DNA of 64,000 nt from Komagataeibacter sp. FXV3 (GCF_015155755.1 NZ_VWPI01000131.1:27542-91541), one strand, 5' to 3'; shown: positions 1-10,591, counted from the first letter of the stretch. Numbers and translations: made by a program. Notes: a model not told the origin generated them from the sequence alone.

Positions 1-1
1 C

Positions 2-1501
2 CAGCCGGTGATCGATGCGATCATTGACCTGGCCGAAAGCGCAGCCAAGGCCCCATGGGAACTGGCCGAGCCGACGGCTGAGGAAATCAAGCTGCGCAAG
101 AAGGTGGACAAGGCCGGTCGCGCCCTGATCGCCGATGCCTACAAGGAACGCGCCAAGCAGGTGCGTTACAAGAAGGTTGCCGCAGCCCGTGAAGCCATCC
201 TTGCCAAGATCGGGGAGGCCGACGCCGATGCCGCCAAGCCCATGATCAAGGATCTGGAAGCCGACGTGGTCCGCACCGAAGTGCTGGATACCGGTTTCCG
301 TATCGATGGCCGTGACCTGGAAACGATCCGCCCGATCGTGTCCGAAGTCGGCATCCTGCCGCGCGCGCATGGTTCCGCCCTGTTCACCCGTGGCGAGACG
401 CAGGCCCTTGTGGTCGCGACCCTTGGCACCGGCCAGGACGAGCAGATCGTGGATGCGCTGGAAGGCGAATATCGCAACAACTTCATGCTGCATTACAACT
501 TCCCGCCCTTCTCGGTCGGTGAGTGCGGGCGCATGGGCTCCCCCGGCCGTCGTGAAATCGGTCATGGCAAGCTGGCATGGCGTGCGATCCACCCGCTGCT
601 GCCGGGCAAGGATACCTTCCCGTACACCATGCGCGTGGTGTCCGAGATCACGGAAAGCAACGGCTCGTCCTCCATGGCGACCGTGTGCGGCACGTCGCTT
701 GCGCTGATGGATGCCGGTGTGCCGCTGAAGCGCCCGGTGGCCGGTATCGCCATGGGCCTGATCAAGGAAGACGAGGACTTCGCCGTCCTGTCCGACATCC
801 TTGGCGATGAAGATCACCTTGGCGACATGGATTTCAAGGTGGCGGGCACCGAACAGGGCGTGACCGCGCTGCAGATGGACATCAAGATCACGTCCATCAC
901 GCCGGAAATCATGAAGATCGCGCTCGGTCAGGCCCGTCAGGGTCGCCTGCACATTCTGGGTGAAATGGCCAAGGCGCTGACCGAAGGCCGTACGGATGTA
1001 TCTTCTTCCGCGCCGAAAATCACCACGATCTCGGTTCCGAAGGAAAAGATCCGCGACGTGATCGGTCAGGGCGGTAAAGTTATTCGTGAGATCGTTGAAT
1101 ATTCGGGTGCGAAGATCGACATCAACGATGACGGCACGATCATGATCGCCGCGTCGTCCGATGATCAGGCTGAAAAGGCCATCGAACGGATCCGTGGCAT
1201 CGTGGCGGAACCCGAAGTGGGGCACATCTATAACGGCAAGGTCGTCAAGACCGCTGATTTCGGTGCGTTCGTCAACTTCCTCGGCCCCCGTGACGGGCTG
1301 GTTCACATTTCCGAACTGGCGCAGGGCCGTGTCTCCAAGACGACCGATGTCGTCAAGCAGGGAGACGAGGTGAAGGTGAAGGTGCTGGGCTTTGACGATC
1401 GCGGCAAGGTCAAGCTGTCCATGCGCGTGGTTGATCAGGACACCGGTGCCGATATCACCGAGACAGTGGGCGCGAAGCCCGGCCGTGCGCCCGCGCGCTA
1501 A
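2..1501 (+). CDS. pnp: Polynucleotide phosphorylase, 3' part
   Basis: The window opens inside this gene, so the N-terminal RNase PH-like domain is missing and the frame is already open at base 2. About 499 codons remain of a family near 710 residues. They hold the end of the alpha-helical linker, the second RNase PH domain (from [13 protein letters not shown] to the [10 protein letters not shown] and [13 protein letters not shown] regions), a KH domain with the motif [12 protein letters not shown], and a C-terminal S1 domain ([20 protein letters not shown]). PNPase degrades RNA 3' to 5' by phosphorolysis, releasing nucleoside diphosphates, usually within a degradosome. The next gene starts about 90 bases on, with no clear terminator between. 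Confidence 0.97.
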   Translation, partial: QPVIDAIIDLAESAAKAPWELAEPTAEEIKLRKKVDKAGRALIADAYKERAKQVRYKKVAAAREAILAKIGEADADAAKPMIKDLEADVVRTEVLDTGFRIDGRDLETIRPIVSEVGILPRAHGSALFTRGETQALVVATLGTGQDEQIVDALEGEYRNNFMLHYNFPPFSVGECGRMGSPGRREIGHGKLAWRAIHPLLPGKDTFPYTMRVVSEITESNGSSSMATVCGTSLALMDAGVPLKRPVAGIAMGLIKEDEDFAVLSDILGDEDHLGDMDFKVAGTEQGVTALQMDIKITSITPEIMKIALGQARQGRLHILGEMAKALTEGRTDVSSSAPKITTISVPKEKIRDVIGQGGKVIREIVEYSGAKIDINDDGTIMIAASSDDQAEKAIERIRGIVAEPEVGHIYNGKVVKTADFGAFVNFLGPRDGLVHISELAQGRVSKTTDVVKQGDEVKVKVLGFDDRGKVKLSMRVVDQDTGADITETVGAKPGRAPAR

Positions 1502-1593
1502 GACGCGGCTCCGGCCTGTATGACACCCGGCGGCGGGATGCGCCCGGCATGGGCGCCCCGCCGCGCGGGCAGACACATGACGATGGAATGGTG

Positions 1594-3012
1594 ATGAAGC
1601 CGATCAATGCGATCCGTATGGGCGGGACGGATATTCTGCCCCTGGTCGAAGGGGGGAAGGGCGTCTCGATCTCAACCGGCATATCCGCCGGGCACTGGGC
1701 GGCAGCCGGGGGGGCTGGCACGGTCTCGATCGTGAATGCCGATTCCTATGACAGAGATGGCAACGTCGTCCCGCAGATCTATCATGGCAGGACACGGCGC
1801 GAGCGGCACGAGGAACTGATTGATTACGCCATTCGCGGCGGGATCGCGCAGGCCCGCATCGCGCATGAAATCGCAGGGGGCAAGGGACGTATCCATGCCA
1901 ACATCCTGTGGGAAATGGGTGGTGCGGAACGCGTCATAAACGGGGTGCTGGAGGGTGCGCCGGGTATGATCCAGGGCCTGACCTGTGGCGCGGGCATGCC
2001 ATACCGCCTGTCGGAAATCGCGGCGCGGTTCGGTATCCATTATTATCCCATCGTATCATCCGCCCGTGCGTTCAATGCCCTGTGGCGGCGTTCGTACCAC
2101 AAGACGGCCGAACTGCTGGGTGCGGTGGTGTATGAAGACCCGTGGCGTGCGGGTGGCCATAACGGCCTGTCCAACACCGAAAACCCGCTGGCGCCGGAAG
2201 ACCCGTTCCCCCGCGTGCTGGCGTTGCGCAAGCAGATGCGGGCCTTTGGCCTGGATGACACCCCCATCATCATGGCCGGTGGCGTGTGGTGGCTGGAGGA
2301 ATGGCAGGACTGGATCGACAACCCCGAACTGGGTCCGATCGTGTTCCAGTTCGGCACCCGGCCGCTGCTGACGCGCGAAAGCCCGATTCCCGATGCGTGG
2401 AAGCAGCGTCTGCTGACGTTGAAGAAGGGGGATGTGTTCCTTAACCGTTTCTCACCCACCGGTTTTTATTCGTCTGCGGTGAACAATTCGTTCCTGCGCG
2501 AATTGCGGGGACGGTCGGAACGGCAGATTCCGTTCTCCCCTGAAGCGATGGGCGAACATACGGCGGCGCTGGCCATCGGTGCACGGGGGCGGCAGGTTTA
2601 TGTCACCCCGGCTGATGCGCAGCGCGCGCGGCTGTGGATCGAGGAAGGCCATACCGAGGCCATGCGCACACCGGATAATACGCTGGTGTTCGTGGCCCCG
2701 GAACAGGCGCGGGAAATCCTGGCCGATCAGGGGGCCTGCATGGGCTGCCTGTCGGAATGCCGTTTTTCCAACTGGTCACAGAAGCCGCCTGCCTATTCCA
2801 ACGGGCACAAGGCGGACCCACGTTCCTACTGCATCCAGAAAACGTTGCAGGCGGCGGCCCATGCCCATGGGCCGGATCAGGCGGATGTGATTGACCACAA
2901 CCTGATGTTCGGCGGCACGAACGCATGGCGTTTTGCGACCGACCCGTTCTATGCCAACGGCTTCGTGCCCACTGTGGCGCAATTGCTGGAACAGATCATG
3001 ACCGGGCGTTAA
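1594..3012 (+). CDS. Nitronate monooxygenase / 2-nitropropane dioxygenase-like flavoprotein
   Basis: A 472-residue protein of the NAD(P)H-dependent flavin oxidoreductase (nitronate monooxygenase) superfamily, an FMN-binding TIM barrel. Visible marks are the N-terminal GGKGVSISTG and GAGTVSIVNADSY segments, the GAGMPYRLSEIAARFG loop, and IIMAGGVWWLEEW leading to the phosphate-binding FQFGTRPLLT. Family enzymes oxidise nitronates or act as quinone or enoyl reductases; the substrate cannot be read from sequence. The C-terminal part carries three close cysteines (residues about 382, 385 and 389, CxxCxxxC), unusual for the core fold. I chose ATG 1594, about 6 bases after GGA; ATG 1588 and an in-frame ATG at 1549 are alternatives. 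A strong terminator follows. Confidence 0.85.
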   Translation: MKPINAIRMGGTDILPLVEGGKGVSISTGISAGHWAAAGGAGTVSIVNADSYDRDGNVVPQIYHGRTRRERHEELIDYAIRGGIAQARIAHEIAGGKGRIHANILWEMGGAERVINGVLEGAPGMIQGLTCGAGMPYRLSEIAARFGIHYYPIVSSARAFNALWRRSYHKTAELLGAVVYEDPWRAGGHNGLSNTENPLAPEDPFPRVLALRKQMRAFGLDDTPIIMAGGVWWLEEWQDWIDNPELGPIVFQFGTRPLLTRESPIPDAWKQRLLTLKKGDVFLNRFSPTGFYSSAVNNSFLRELRGRSERQIPFSPEAMGEHTAALAIGARGRQVYVTPADAQRARLWIEEGHTEAMRTPDNTLVFVAPEQAREILADQGACMGCLSECRFSNWSQKPPAYSNGHKADPRSYCIQKTLQAAAHAHGPDQADVIDHNLMFGGTNAWRFATDPFYANGFVPTVAQLLEQIMTGR

Positions 3013-3033
3013 CGCGATCATGAAACCTGTGAA

Positions 3034-3068
3034 AAAGGCCGGTTGCCCTAAGGGCACCGGCCTTTTTT
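3034..3068 (+). terminator. Rho-independent terminator after the nitronate monooxygenase gene
   Basis: An 8-bp outer stem (AAGGCCGG with CCGGCCTT) and a 5-bp inner stem (TGCCC with GGGCA) are separated by one bulged T. The loop is TAA and a T-run of six closes it. It lies 22 bases after the upstream stop codon. Confidence 0.9.
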
Positions 3069-3087
3069 CATCATGATCGGGAATGAT

Positions 3088-3146
3088 GAAAGTTTTTGGG
3101 CGCCGCCTTTTTTAAAAAGGCGGCGTGCTTTGAAGCTTTTTCTTTA
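3088..3146 (-). repeat. Two-hairpin repeat, copy 1 (truncated, minus orientation)
   Basis: Read on the minus strand, this copy has the conserved CATAA start and half of hairpin A (AAAAAGCTTC). It then has the complete hairpin B (GCCGCC at 3102-3107 paired with GGCGGC at 3119-3124, A/T-rich loop) and the closing CCCAAAAACTTT. About 23 bases, covering the rest of hairpin A and the left inverted end, are missing compared with the copies at 40.4 and 47.8 kb. The TAA inside the conserved CATAA is the stop codon of rdgB. Confidence 0.8.
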
Positions 3147-3761
3147 TGCTGTCGCGGGCAGGCAGGCATCGCGGAACAGCGCAAAGGCCAGCGCGCGATG
3201 ACTGATGGTGTTCTTTTCCACATCCGTCATGTCGGCAAAGCTGCGGGTGCCGCTGCCGGGGGCGAAGATGGGGTCATAGCCATGGCCGTTTTCCCCATGC
3301 GGCGGCCAGATGACATGGCCGTCAATGCGCCCTTCAAAGGTTTCGGTCCGCCCGTCTGGCCATGCAAGGCACAGGACGGAAATGAACCATGCGCTGCGGT
3401 CCGGGTTATCCCCCATCTGGTCATGGATGCGGCGCATGGCGTCAGGATAATCCTTGTTCGGGCCAGCCCAGCGGGCGGAGAAAATGCCCGGCGCGCCATC
3501 CAGCGCCGCGACACAGAAACCCGAATCATCAGCCAGTGCGGGCAGGTTGGCGGCTTTTGCTGCCGCAGCGGCCTTGATGGCGGCGTTGCCGGTAAAGCTG
3601 TCGGCGGTTTCCTCCGGCTCGGGCAGCGACAGGTCTCCGGCGGAGACGACACGGATGCCGTATCCCGCAAGCAGGGCCGCGAATTCCGCGATCTTGCCCC
3701 GGTTATGGGTGGCCAGAACCAGTGTGTCGCCACGGTTCAGGCGGGTGGGGGATGTGTTCAT
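3144..3761 (-). CDS. rdgB: XTP/dITP pyrophosphatase (HAM1/RdgB family)
   Basis: A 205-residue non-canonical purine NTP pyrophosphatase, which hydrolyses XTP, dITP and ITP to the monophosphate and keeps damaged purines out of nucleic acids. The N-terminal [14 protein letters not shown] is the family SHNxxK-like nucleotide-binding motif; [16 protein letters not shown] and SARWAG follow, and the C-terminal SHRALAF is the usual SHR motif. It is co-transcribed with rph, with a 4-base stop/start overlap (ATGA). The stop codon lies in the end of a dispersed repeat, so the last codons directly abut that element. Confidence 0.95.
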   Translation of the reverse strand: MNTSPTRLNRGDTLVLATHNRGKIAEFAALLAGYGIRVVSAGDLSLPEPEETADSFTGNAAIKAAAAAKAANLPALADDSGFCVAALDGAPGIFSARWAGPNKDYPDAMRRIHDQMGDNPDRSAWFISVLCLAWPDGRTETFEGRIDGHVIWPPHGENGHGYDPIFAPGSGTRSFADMTDVEKNTISHRALAFALFRDACLPATA

Positions 3762-4504
3762 GCCTTTAATGCCTCTTCCACGATGGCGGTCTGGATACGG
3801 AACAGTTCAGCCGTGCCGGTGCGGGCAAGCCGCATGAGGGTATTGAACTGCGCTTCGGTAAAGGGATCCTTTTCCGCCGTACCCTGAATTTCCACGATGC
3901 CGCCATCGGCGGTCAGGACAAAATTGGCGTCGGCGCTGGCCGTGCTGTCTTCCCTGTAGTCCAGGTCCAGAACCGGACCGTCATCCGTCAGCCCGCACGA
4001 TATGGCTGCGACCTGTCCCTTGATCGGCAGGGCGGGCAGGGTGTCGTCGCGTACCAGTTTTTCCAGCGCCAGGCGCAGGGCCACCCACGCCCCGGTAATC
4101 GCGGCGCAGCGCGTGCCGCCATCGGCGTTCAGCACGTCGCAATCCACCGTGACCGAGATTTCGCCCAGTGCCTTCAGGTCTACTACCGCGCGCAGGGCAC
4201 GGGCGATCAGACGCTGGATTTCCTGTGTACGGCCGGTCTGCTTCCCACGTGCGGCCTCGCGCTGGCCCCGGCTGTGGGTGGCGCGCGGCAGCATGCCATA
4301 TTCCGCCGTGACCCAGCCCTGCCCCTTGCCGCGCAGGAAGGAGGGCACGCGGGTTTCCACCGTGGCGGCGCACAGGACTTCGGTCCCGCCCATGCGGATC
4401 AGGGCGGACCCTTCGGCATGGTGGGCGAAGCCGGGCTGGATGAAGACGGGACGCAGGGCGTCAATGGCACGGCCGGATGGGCGCATGGGCGTAAAACTCC
4501 GCAA
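3758..4504 (-). CDS. rph: Ribonuclease PH
   Basis: A 248-residue phosphorolytic 3'-5' exoribonuclease that trims tRNA precursors. Family features are [13 protein letters not shown] at the N-terminus, [19 protein letters not shown], the phosphate-binding [20 protein letters not shown] region, and [20 protein letters not shown]. It is first of a two-gene minus-strand operon with rdgB, overlapping by 4 bases. About 100 to 130 bases separate it from the divergent hrcA. This rph-rdgB arrangement facing hrcA is common in alphaproteobacteria. Confidence 0.96.
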   Translation of the reverse strand: MRSFTPMRPSGRAIDALRPVFIQPGFAHHAEGSALIRMGGTEVLCAATVETRVPSFLRGKGQGWVTAEYGMLPRATHSRGQREAARGKQTGRTQEIQRLIARALRAVVDLKALGEISVTVDCDVLNADGGTRCAAITGAWVALRLALEKLVRDDTLPALPIKGQVAAISCGLTDDGPVLDLDYREDSTASADANFVLTADGGIVEIQGTAEKDPFTEAQFNTLMRLARTGTAELFRIQTAIVEEALKA

Positions 4505-4639
4505 GGTAATGGGGCGGCATAGCCTGCAACCCGTCCCGATTTCCAGTCCCGCGTGGGCAGGACGCGGCAGGATCTGCTATGATGGGGACGCGGATGGTCC
4601 GTATGGTGAATGGATATGTGCAACACGGGAGGCATGGCG

Positions 4640-5713
4640 ATGGAAAACCGGCCACAGGTATCGCAGCCCGCCCTGCTGTCCGGGCTTGATGCGCGTTCTG
4701 CCGCGATCCTGCGTGAGATCGTGGAGCAGTATGTCGAAACGGGCGAACCGATGGGGTCGCGCACCCTGTCGCAGCGCCTGCCGCTGTCGCTTTCTCCCGC
4801 CACGATTCGCAATGTGATGGCGGACCTGACCGATGCGGGGCTGCTGTTTTCGCCGCATGCATCGGCAGGGCGGCTGCCCACGGAAAAGGGCGTGCGGCTG
4901 TTTGTCGATGGCCTGCTGCAGTTCGGTAATCTGAGCGAGGAGGAGCGTGAAAGCATCGCGGGCATGCTGGACGTAAAGGGCCGTTCGCTGGAGGATACGC
5001 TGGCGCAGGCATCGTCCATGCTGTCGGGCCTGTCATCGGCGGCGGGGCTGGTCATGGCCCCCAAGAGTGATGGCACCACCATCAAGCATATCGAATTCGT
5101 GGCGCTGGGTCCGGGGCGCGCACTGGTCATTCTGGTCAGCGCGGATGGGCAGGTGGAAAACCGCGTGATCGAGACCCCGCCCGGCCTGCCGCCATCCGCA
5201 CTGGTGGAGGCGGGCAATTACCTCAACGCCCACCTGTCGGGCCAGACGCTGGACCGCCTGCGCGAGACGGTCAGCACCGACATGACGGCCAACCGCAACG
5301 AACTGGACCACCTGACGGCGGAAGTGGTGGAAAGCGGGCTGGCAACATGGAGCGACGCGGACGAGCGCGGCGGCACCCTGTTCATACGCGGGCAGGGCCG
5401 CCTGCTGGCCGATGTGACGGAAATCGAACGCCTGACCACGATCCAGATGCTGTTTGAACGGCTGGAAACACAGGAAACCATGCTGCGCCTGCTGGACCTT
5501 GCGCGCGAATCCGAAGGGGTGCGGATCTTCATCGGGGCGGAAAGCGGGCTGTTCGGCATGGCGGGCATGTCGGTGGTGGTGGCCCCCGCACGCACCGATT
5601 CCAACCGCATTGTCGGCGCGATTGGCGTGATCGGCCCCACCCGCATCAACTATGCCCGCATCATTCCCGTGGTGGATTACACGGCGCGGGTGATCGGGCG
5701 GATGCTGGGCTGA
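4640..5713 (+). CDS. hrcA: Heat-inducible transcription repressor HrcA
   Basis: HrcA represses groESL and related chaperone genes by binding the CIRCE inverted repeat, with GroEL modulating its activity. The N-terminal winged helix ([20 protein letters not shown], then [16 protein letters not shown] and the [17 protein letters not shown] loop) is diagnostic. The C-terminal part has the GAF-like core ending in [23 protein letters not shown] 4640 is favoured because GGGAGG at 4627-4632 sits 7 bases upstream; in-frame ATGs at 4610 and 4634 are spaced less well. No CIRCE element was seen here, and the usual partner grpE does not follow; an aldo/keto reductase does. Confidence 0.95.
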   Translation: MENRPQVSQPALLSGLDARSAAILREIVEQYVETGEPMGSRTLSQRLPLSLSPATIRNVMADLTDAGLLFSPHASAGRLPTEKGVRLFVDGLLQFGNLSEEERESIAGMLDVKGRSLEDTLAQASSMLSGLSSAAGLVMAPKSDGTTIKHIEFVALGPGRALVILVSADGQVENRVIETPPGLPPSALVEAGNYLNAHLSGQTLDRLRETVSTDMTANRNELDHLTAEVVESGLATWSDADERGGTLFIRGQGRLLADVTEIERLTTIQMLFERLETQETMLRLLDLARESEGVRIFIGAESGLFGMAGMSVVVAPARTDSNRIVGAIGVIGPTRINYARIIPVVDYTARVIGRMLG

Positions 5714-5831
5714 GGCGACGGGATTGCAATGCAACCCACGTCGCCCGCGGTCCTTAATGGGGACACAGACCAGCCACACGCGCCCGGCGCCCATGCAGGC
5801 GCATGGTCGCCCAACGCGCAAGGAGAATGAC

Positions 5832-6719
5832 ATGTTCACGCCCGATGCAAGGCAGTCCGGATCGTTCATGATTGGTGGTGACCTGGAGGTCACGCGGCTT
5901 GGCTTTGGCGCCATGCGCATTACGGGAAAGGGCATATGGGGTGAACCCGCCGACCGGGCTGCGGCACTGGCCACCCTGCGGCGCCTGCCGGAACTGGGCA
6001 TCAACTTCGTCGATACGGCAGATGCGTACGGCCCGTTTGTCAGCGAGGACCTGATCCGCGAGGCGCTGCATCCCTACACGGACACCATCATCGCCACCAA
6101 GGGCGGCCATACACGCCACGGTCCCGATATCTGGAAACCGGTTGGCAACCCCGATTACCTGCGGCAGTGCGTGCTGATGAGCATGCGCAGGCTGGGGGTC
6201 GAACGCATCGACCTGTGGCAGTTGCACCGCGTGGGGCCTGACTGCACGCCCGAACGGCAGTTCGAGGCCATTGCCGCCATGCGCGCGCAGGGGTTGATCC
6301 GCCATGTCGGCCTGTCGGAAGTCACGGTGGAGATGATCGAACGCGCGCGGCTGTATTTCCCTGTCGCCACGGTCCAGAACCGCTTCAACCTCGTCAACCG
6401 CTATTCCGAAGACGTGCTGGATTACTGCACGAAGGAAAATATCGGCTTCATCCCGTGGGCGCCGCTGGCGGCAGGCAGCCTGACCAGGGGGGACACGCTG
6501 CTGACCCGCCTGGCCAGCGAGAAGGGCGTGCAGCCCGGACAGATCGCGCTGGCGTGGCTGCTGCGTCGTGCGCCGGTCATGCTGCCCATTCCCGGCACCA
6601 GCAGTCCCGACCATCTGGCCGATAACGCCGCTGCCGCCGCCATTGAACTGAGCCATGAGGAATTCCAGCAGCTTGATAATGACGGGCGCGCGGAATGGGC
6701 CAGCCGTAACGGCGCGTAA
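5832..6719 (+). CDS. Aldo/keto reductase family oxidoreductase
   Basis: A 295-residue (beta/alpha)8 NADPH-dependent reductase. The catalytic tetrad is visible: Asp and Tyr in [11 protein letters not shown], Lys in IIATKGG and His in WQLHRVG. The cofactor-binding end, [15 protein letters not shown], is the usual one. It resembles the YdbC/pyridoxal reductase-like subgroup that reduces small aldehydes, but the substrate is not deducible. ATG 5832 has a good ribosome binding site (AAGGAG at 5820-5825). It may be co-transcribed with hrcA, about 118 bases upstream, since I see no terminator between them. Confidence 0.9.
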   Translation: MFTPDARQSGSFMIGGDLEVTRLGFGAMRITGKGIWGEPADRAAALATLRRLPELGINFVDTADAYGPFVSEDLIREALHPYTDTIIATKGGHTRHGPDIWKPVGNPDYLRQCVLMSMRRLGVERIDLWQLHRVGPDCTPERQFEAIAAMRAQGLIRHVGLSEVTVEMIERARLYFPVATVQNRFNLVNRYSEDVLDYCTKENIGFIPWAPLAAGSLTRGDTLLTRLASEKGVQPGQIALAWLLRRAPVMLPIPGTSSPDHLADNAAAAAIELSHEEFQQLDNDGRAEWASRNGA

Positions 6720-6829
6720 GCAGCCGGCACGCCAACAGGGCGGCGGATCGGGGGCGACGGCGGCGGCGGACAATGCTAGACAGGGGTCTCGACACACAAC
6801 CGCCCCTTTCTTTCCCTATTGGATACCGG

Positions 6830-9394
6830 ATGACGCTTGCTGACGGATCAGGCCGTGATGGCCGGATTGATGGACCCTCACGCCCCGGCGCTGGCGGCCC
6901 GCGCCGCCCGCGTTACCGCATGGTGCGCTGGCTGGCGGGCAGCGCGCTTGCCGTCCTGCTGCTGGGTGGCGGTGGGGCGGCCCTTCTGGCATGGGGGGAA
7001 TATGAACGCCTGAGCGAGGGCCTGCCCACGGTTGACGGCCTGCGTACCTACCAGCCCCCGGTCATGAGCCGCCTGTATTCGGGCGATGATCAGGTCATGG
7101 CGGAACTGGCGGCGGAACGGCGCATATTCGTGCCCTACAGCGCCATACCCGAACGCGTGCGCGATGCCTTCCTTGCGGCGGAAGACCAGAAATTCTTTAC
7201 CCATGGCGGTGTTGATCCGATGGCCATCGCGCGCGCGGGCCTGACCGACATGATGATGCACGGGACAAAGCACCGTCCCATCGGGGCGTCCACCATCACG
7301 CAGCAGGTCGCGCGCATCATGCTGCTGGGATCGAATGCGGTCTCCATCGACCGCAAGATCAAGGAAGCGCTGCTGGCCATGCGGCTGGAGCAGACGCTGA
7401 GCAAGGAACAGATCCTCGAGATCTACCTGAACGAAATCTACCTTGGCGAAGGGGCCTACGGCATCGGGGCCGCGGCCCAGACCTATTTCAACAAGCCGCT
7501 GGACCAGCTGGACAATGCCGAGGCCGCCTTTCTTGGCGCGCTGCCCAAGTCGCCCACCAACTATAATCCCCACCGCTTCGTGCAGGCGGCGACCAACCGG
7601 CGCAACTGGGTGCTGGACCGCATGGCGGACCTGAAGGTCATCACGCCCGAGGAAGCGCGCGCGGCCCAGCAGGAGCCGCTGGTGCCCGCCAACTTTACCC
7701 GGCCCGGCCCGGTCCCCGGTTCCGAATGGTTTGCCGAGGAAGTGCGCCGGGAACTGATCGAACGCTACGGCATCGGCACCACGATGGAAGGTGGGCTGTC
7801 GGTTCATACCTCGCTCGATTCCCATCTGCAGCAGGTGGCCACGACCGCCCTGCGTGACGGGCTGCTGCGTTATGACCGCGCGCATGGTGGCTGGCGTGGC
7901 GCGTTCACGCATATCGATGCAGCGGATGCCAGCGGCGACTGGGCCAATGCGCTGGCCCATGTCACAGCACCCGCCGCCATGCTGGAACAGTGGCGGGTCG
8001 CGGTCGTGCTGTCCGCCACCACCGGGCGCGTGGGCTGGCTGGAGGGGCATGATCCCGTCATTCCCCATACCGGTGAACTGCTGGCACGTGACCGGACATG
8101 GATGCGCACCGGCAAGGGATTGCAGGAAGGTGACGTGATCCTGATCGAACCGCAGGCCGATGGTGGCGGCGTTGCCGTGCGGCAGGTGCCGCGCGTGGAA
8201 GGTGCGCTGGCCACGGTGGACGTGCATACCGGGCGCGTCATGGCCATGGTGGGGGGCTGGTCGTTCAGGGAATCACAGTTCAACCGTGCAACGCAGGCGG
8301 CGCGCCAGCCGGGGTCGTCGTTCAAGCCCTTCGTCTATCTGGCGGCGATGGAGCAGGGGATTTCCCCTTCGCAGAAATTCGACGACTCCCCCGTCAGCTA
8401 TGGCGAATGGCATCCCAACAATTATGAAAAGGATTTCTGGGGCCCGACCACGCTGCATGATGCGCTGCGGGAATCACGCAACCTGGTCACCATCCGCCTT
8501 GCCGCACAGATCGGCATGAAACCGGTGGCCGATCTGGCGCAGAAGCTTGGCCTTGTCCATTCCATGCCGCTGGTGCTGCCAGCAGCCCTGGGGGCGGTGG
8601 AAACCACCGTCATGCGTGAAGCCGCCGCCTATGCCACCATCGCCAATGGCGGCAGGCTGGTCACGCCCACCCTGGTGGATGACATCAAGGACCGTAACGG
8701 CAACGTCGTATGGCGCCCCGATGGCATAACGTGGAAGGCCGGCAGCATGGCCGCCGATGGCCCGCAGATGGAGGATACCCGGCCGCAGGTTGTATCGGCT
8801 ACGTCCGCCAGCCAGATCGTGGCGATGATGCAGGACGTGGTGCGCCGCGGCACCGGCGTGCGCGCGGGCGCGGGCATTGACCGGCCCATCGCGGGCAAGA
8901 CCGGCACCAGCCAGGATTTCAATGACGCATGGTTCGCGGGCTTTTCCCCCGATCTGGTGACGGTGGTGTGGATCGGGTTCGATACCCCGCAGTCCCTGGG
9001 CAAGAACGAGACCGGCGGCGTGATCGCCGGCCCGATCTGGAACCAGGTGATGAAGGCGGCGCTGGCCACCCGCCCGCGCCTTGATTTCCGCGTGCCCGAG
9101 GGGGTACAGCTGGCCCGTTACGATACCGGGATGGGCATGGCGATCGACGCCTTCAAGCCCGGACAGGTGCCGGGGGTCAGTGTTGACCTTGGCGCGGGTT
9201 CGGGCATGGCGCTGACGGCGGCGGATACCGGTGCTGAAAACATGCCTGATTCCGAAACCGACATGGGTACCATGCCGGGCAGCCCGGCGGTGGCGGGGGA
9301 TGGCAGCACATCAGCAGGCCATCCCGCCGCGCCGTCCGGCCCCGCCGCACCCCAGCCTTCCGGGGGTGACATTGGCATGGGTGGCCTGTATTGA
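6830..9394 (+). CDS. mrcA: Class A penicillin-binding protein (PBP1A type)
   Basis: A bifunctional inner-membrane peptidoglycan synthase of about 854 residues. After a short basic cytoplasmic part and one membrane helix (LAGSALAVLLLGGGGAALLA) comes the glycosyltransferase 51 domain, with the catalytic Glu in AAEDQKFFTHGGVDP and GASTITQQVARIMLL. The transpeptidase domain follows, with SxxK in PGSSFKPF, SxN in RESRNLV and KTG in IAGKTGTSQD. The C-terminal 80 residues are a low-complexity Gly/Ala/Pro-rich tail. Position directly upstream of prfB is typical for alphaproteobacteria. ATG 6830 is chosen; an in-frame ATG at 6773 would only add non-conserved sequence. Confidence 0.95.
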   Translation: MTLADGSGRDGRIDGPSRPGAGGPRRPRYRMVRWLAGSALAVLLLGGGGAALLAWGEYERLSEGLPTVDGLRTYQPPVMSRLYSGDDQVMAELAAERRIFVPYSAIPERVRDAFLAAEDQKFFTHGGVDPMAIARAGLTDMMMHGTKHRPIGASTITQQVARIMLLGSNAVSIDRKIKEALLAMRLEQTLSKEQILEIYLNEIYLGEGAYGIGAAAQTYFNKPLDQLDNAEAAFLGALPKSPTNYNPHRFVQAATNRRNWVLDRMADLKVITPEEARAAQQEPLVPANFTRPGPVPGSEWFAEEVRRELIERYGIGTTMEGGLSVHTSLDSHLQQVATTALRDGLLRYDRAHGGWRGAFTHIDAADASGDWANALAHVTAPAAMLEQWRVAVVLSATTGRVGWLEGHDPVIPHTGELLARDRTWMRTGKGLQEGDVILIEPQADGGGVAVRQVPRVEGALATVDVHTGRVMAMVGGWSFRESQFNRATQAARQPGSSFKPFVYLAAMEQGISPSQKFDDSPVSYGEWHPNNYEKDFWGPTTLHDALRESRNLVTIRLAAQIGMKPVADLAQKLGLVHSMPLVLPAALGAVETTVMREAAAYATIANGGRLVTPTLVDDIKDRNGNVVWRPDGITWKAGSMAADGPQMEDTRPQVVSATSASQIVAMMQDVVRRGTGVRAGAGIDRPIAGKTGTSQDFNDAWFAGFSPDLVTVVWIGFDTPQSLGKNETGGVIAGPIWNQVMKAALATRPRLDFRVPEGVQLARYDTGMGMAIDAFKPGQVPGVSVDLGAGSGMALTAADTGAENMPDSETDMGTMPGSPAVAGDGSTSAGHPAAPSGPAAPQPSGGDIGMGGLY

Positions 9395-9459
9395 CGCCCG
9401 TTATGCCGGGCGGCCGCGCGCATGCCCGCATTGTTTACCGTTGAGCGAGGAGCAAGCCC

Positions 9460-10591
9460 ATGTCTGCCGAGACAGAGGCCCTGAACGACCAGATCAAGCA
9501 GTCGGTGGCACTGCTGAGGAGGCATCTTTGACTGGGATGTCGCAATCGACCGCCTTGCGGAGCTGAACAACCGGGCCGAAGACCCCGAGTTGTGGAATGA
9601 TTCCGAAGCCGCCCAGAAGCTCATGCGCGAGCGCACGCTGCTGGCCAACCAGATCGAGGGCGTGCAGCGGCTGGAAGCCGATGTGAACGATACGCTCGAA
9701 CTGGTGGAACTGGCGGAAATGGAAGGCGATTCGGCTGTCGTGGCCGAAGCGCTGTCCAGCCTGCGTGCGCTTGCGGAAGAAGCCAAGCGGCGCGAGACGG
9801 AAAGCCTGCTTTCGGGTGAGGCGGACAGCAATGACTGCTACCTTGAGGTCAATGCCGGCGCGGGCGGGACGGAGGCGCAGGACTGGGCCGAAATGCTGCT
9901 GCGCATGTACACCCGCTGGGCTGAACAGCATGGTTACAAGGTGACCATGATGGAAAGTTCGGAAGGGGAGCAGGCCGGCATCAAGTCCGCCACCATCCAG
10001 GTCAGTGGTCCCAATGCCTATGGCTGGCTCAAGACCGAGGCGGGCGTGCATCGCCTTGTCCGGATCTCGCCGTTTGACGCGGCGGCACGGCGACAGACAT
10101 CGTTTGCGTCCGTATGGGTCTATCCGGTGGTCGATGATTCGATCGAGATCGAGATCAACGAAGCCGACCTGCGCGTGGATACGTTCCGGGCATCCGGCGC
10201 GGGCGGCCAGCACGTCAACAAGACGGAATCGGCCATCCGCATCACCCACATCCCCACAGGGATCGTGGTGGCGTGCCAGACCGACCGGTCCCAGCACCGT
10301 AACCGCGCCACGGCCATGACCATGCTGAAGGCGCGCATGTACGAGCAGGAACTGCAGAAGCGCGAGGCCGCCGCCGCCCAGACCGAGGCGAACAAGACCG
10401 ATATCGGCTGGGGGCACCAGATCCGTTCCTACGTGCTGGCCCCGTACCAGCTGGTGAAGGACCTGCGGACCAACGTGGAAAAGACCAATCCGGACGCCAT
10501 CCTGGACGGTGACCTGGATGACTTCATGGCCGCCGCCCTTGCCGCCCGCGTGGGGGCGACCCGGTCGGAAGCCAGCGCGCAGGCGCAGTAA
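9460..10591 (+). CDS. prfB: Peptide chain release factor 2, with programmed +1 frameshift
   Basis: RF2 recognises UGA and UAA stops and triggers peptide release. Translation starts at ATG 9460, behind GAGGAG, and meets an in-frame TGA at 9529-9531. The sequence AGG AGG CAT CTT TGA C has the slippery CTT-T and an internal Shine-Dalgarno (9517-9522) three bases before CTT, as in E. coli prfB. A +1 shift continues as [14 protein letters not shown] without interruption to 10591. The stop-reading tripeptide SPF ([12 protein letters not shown]) and the catalytic GGQ ([10 protein letters not shown]) are present. RF2 thus autoregulates: low RF2 lets ribosomes pause and shift. Gene callers often list only the part from about 9590. 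Confidence 0.96.
9517..9532 (+). promoter_or_regulatory. prfB programmed +1 frameshift site
   Basis: The elements are an internal Shine-Dalgarno AGGAGG (9517-9522), a 3-base spacer CAT, the slippery codon CTT, and the in-frame stop TGA followed by C (9529-9532). Spacing and the C after TGA match the known RF2 recoding signal. Confidence 0.95.

Noticed and set aside
5754..8227. Minus-strand frames of 347 and 449 codons opposite the aldo/keto reductase and PBP genes
   Set aside because: Antisense shadows of conserved genes without motifs of their own.
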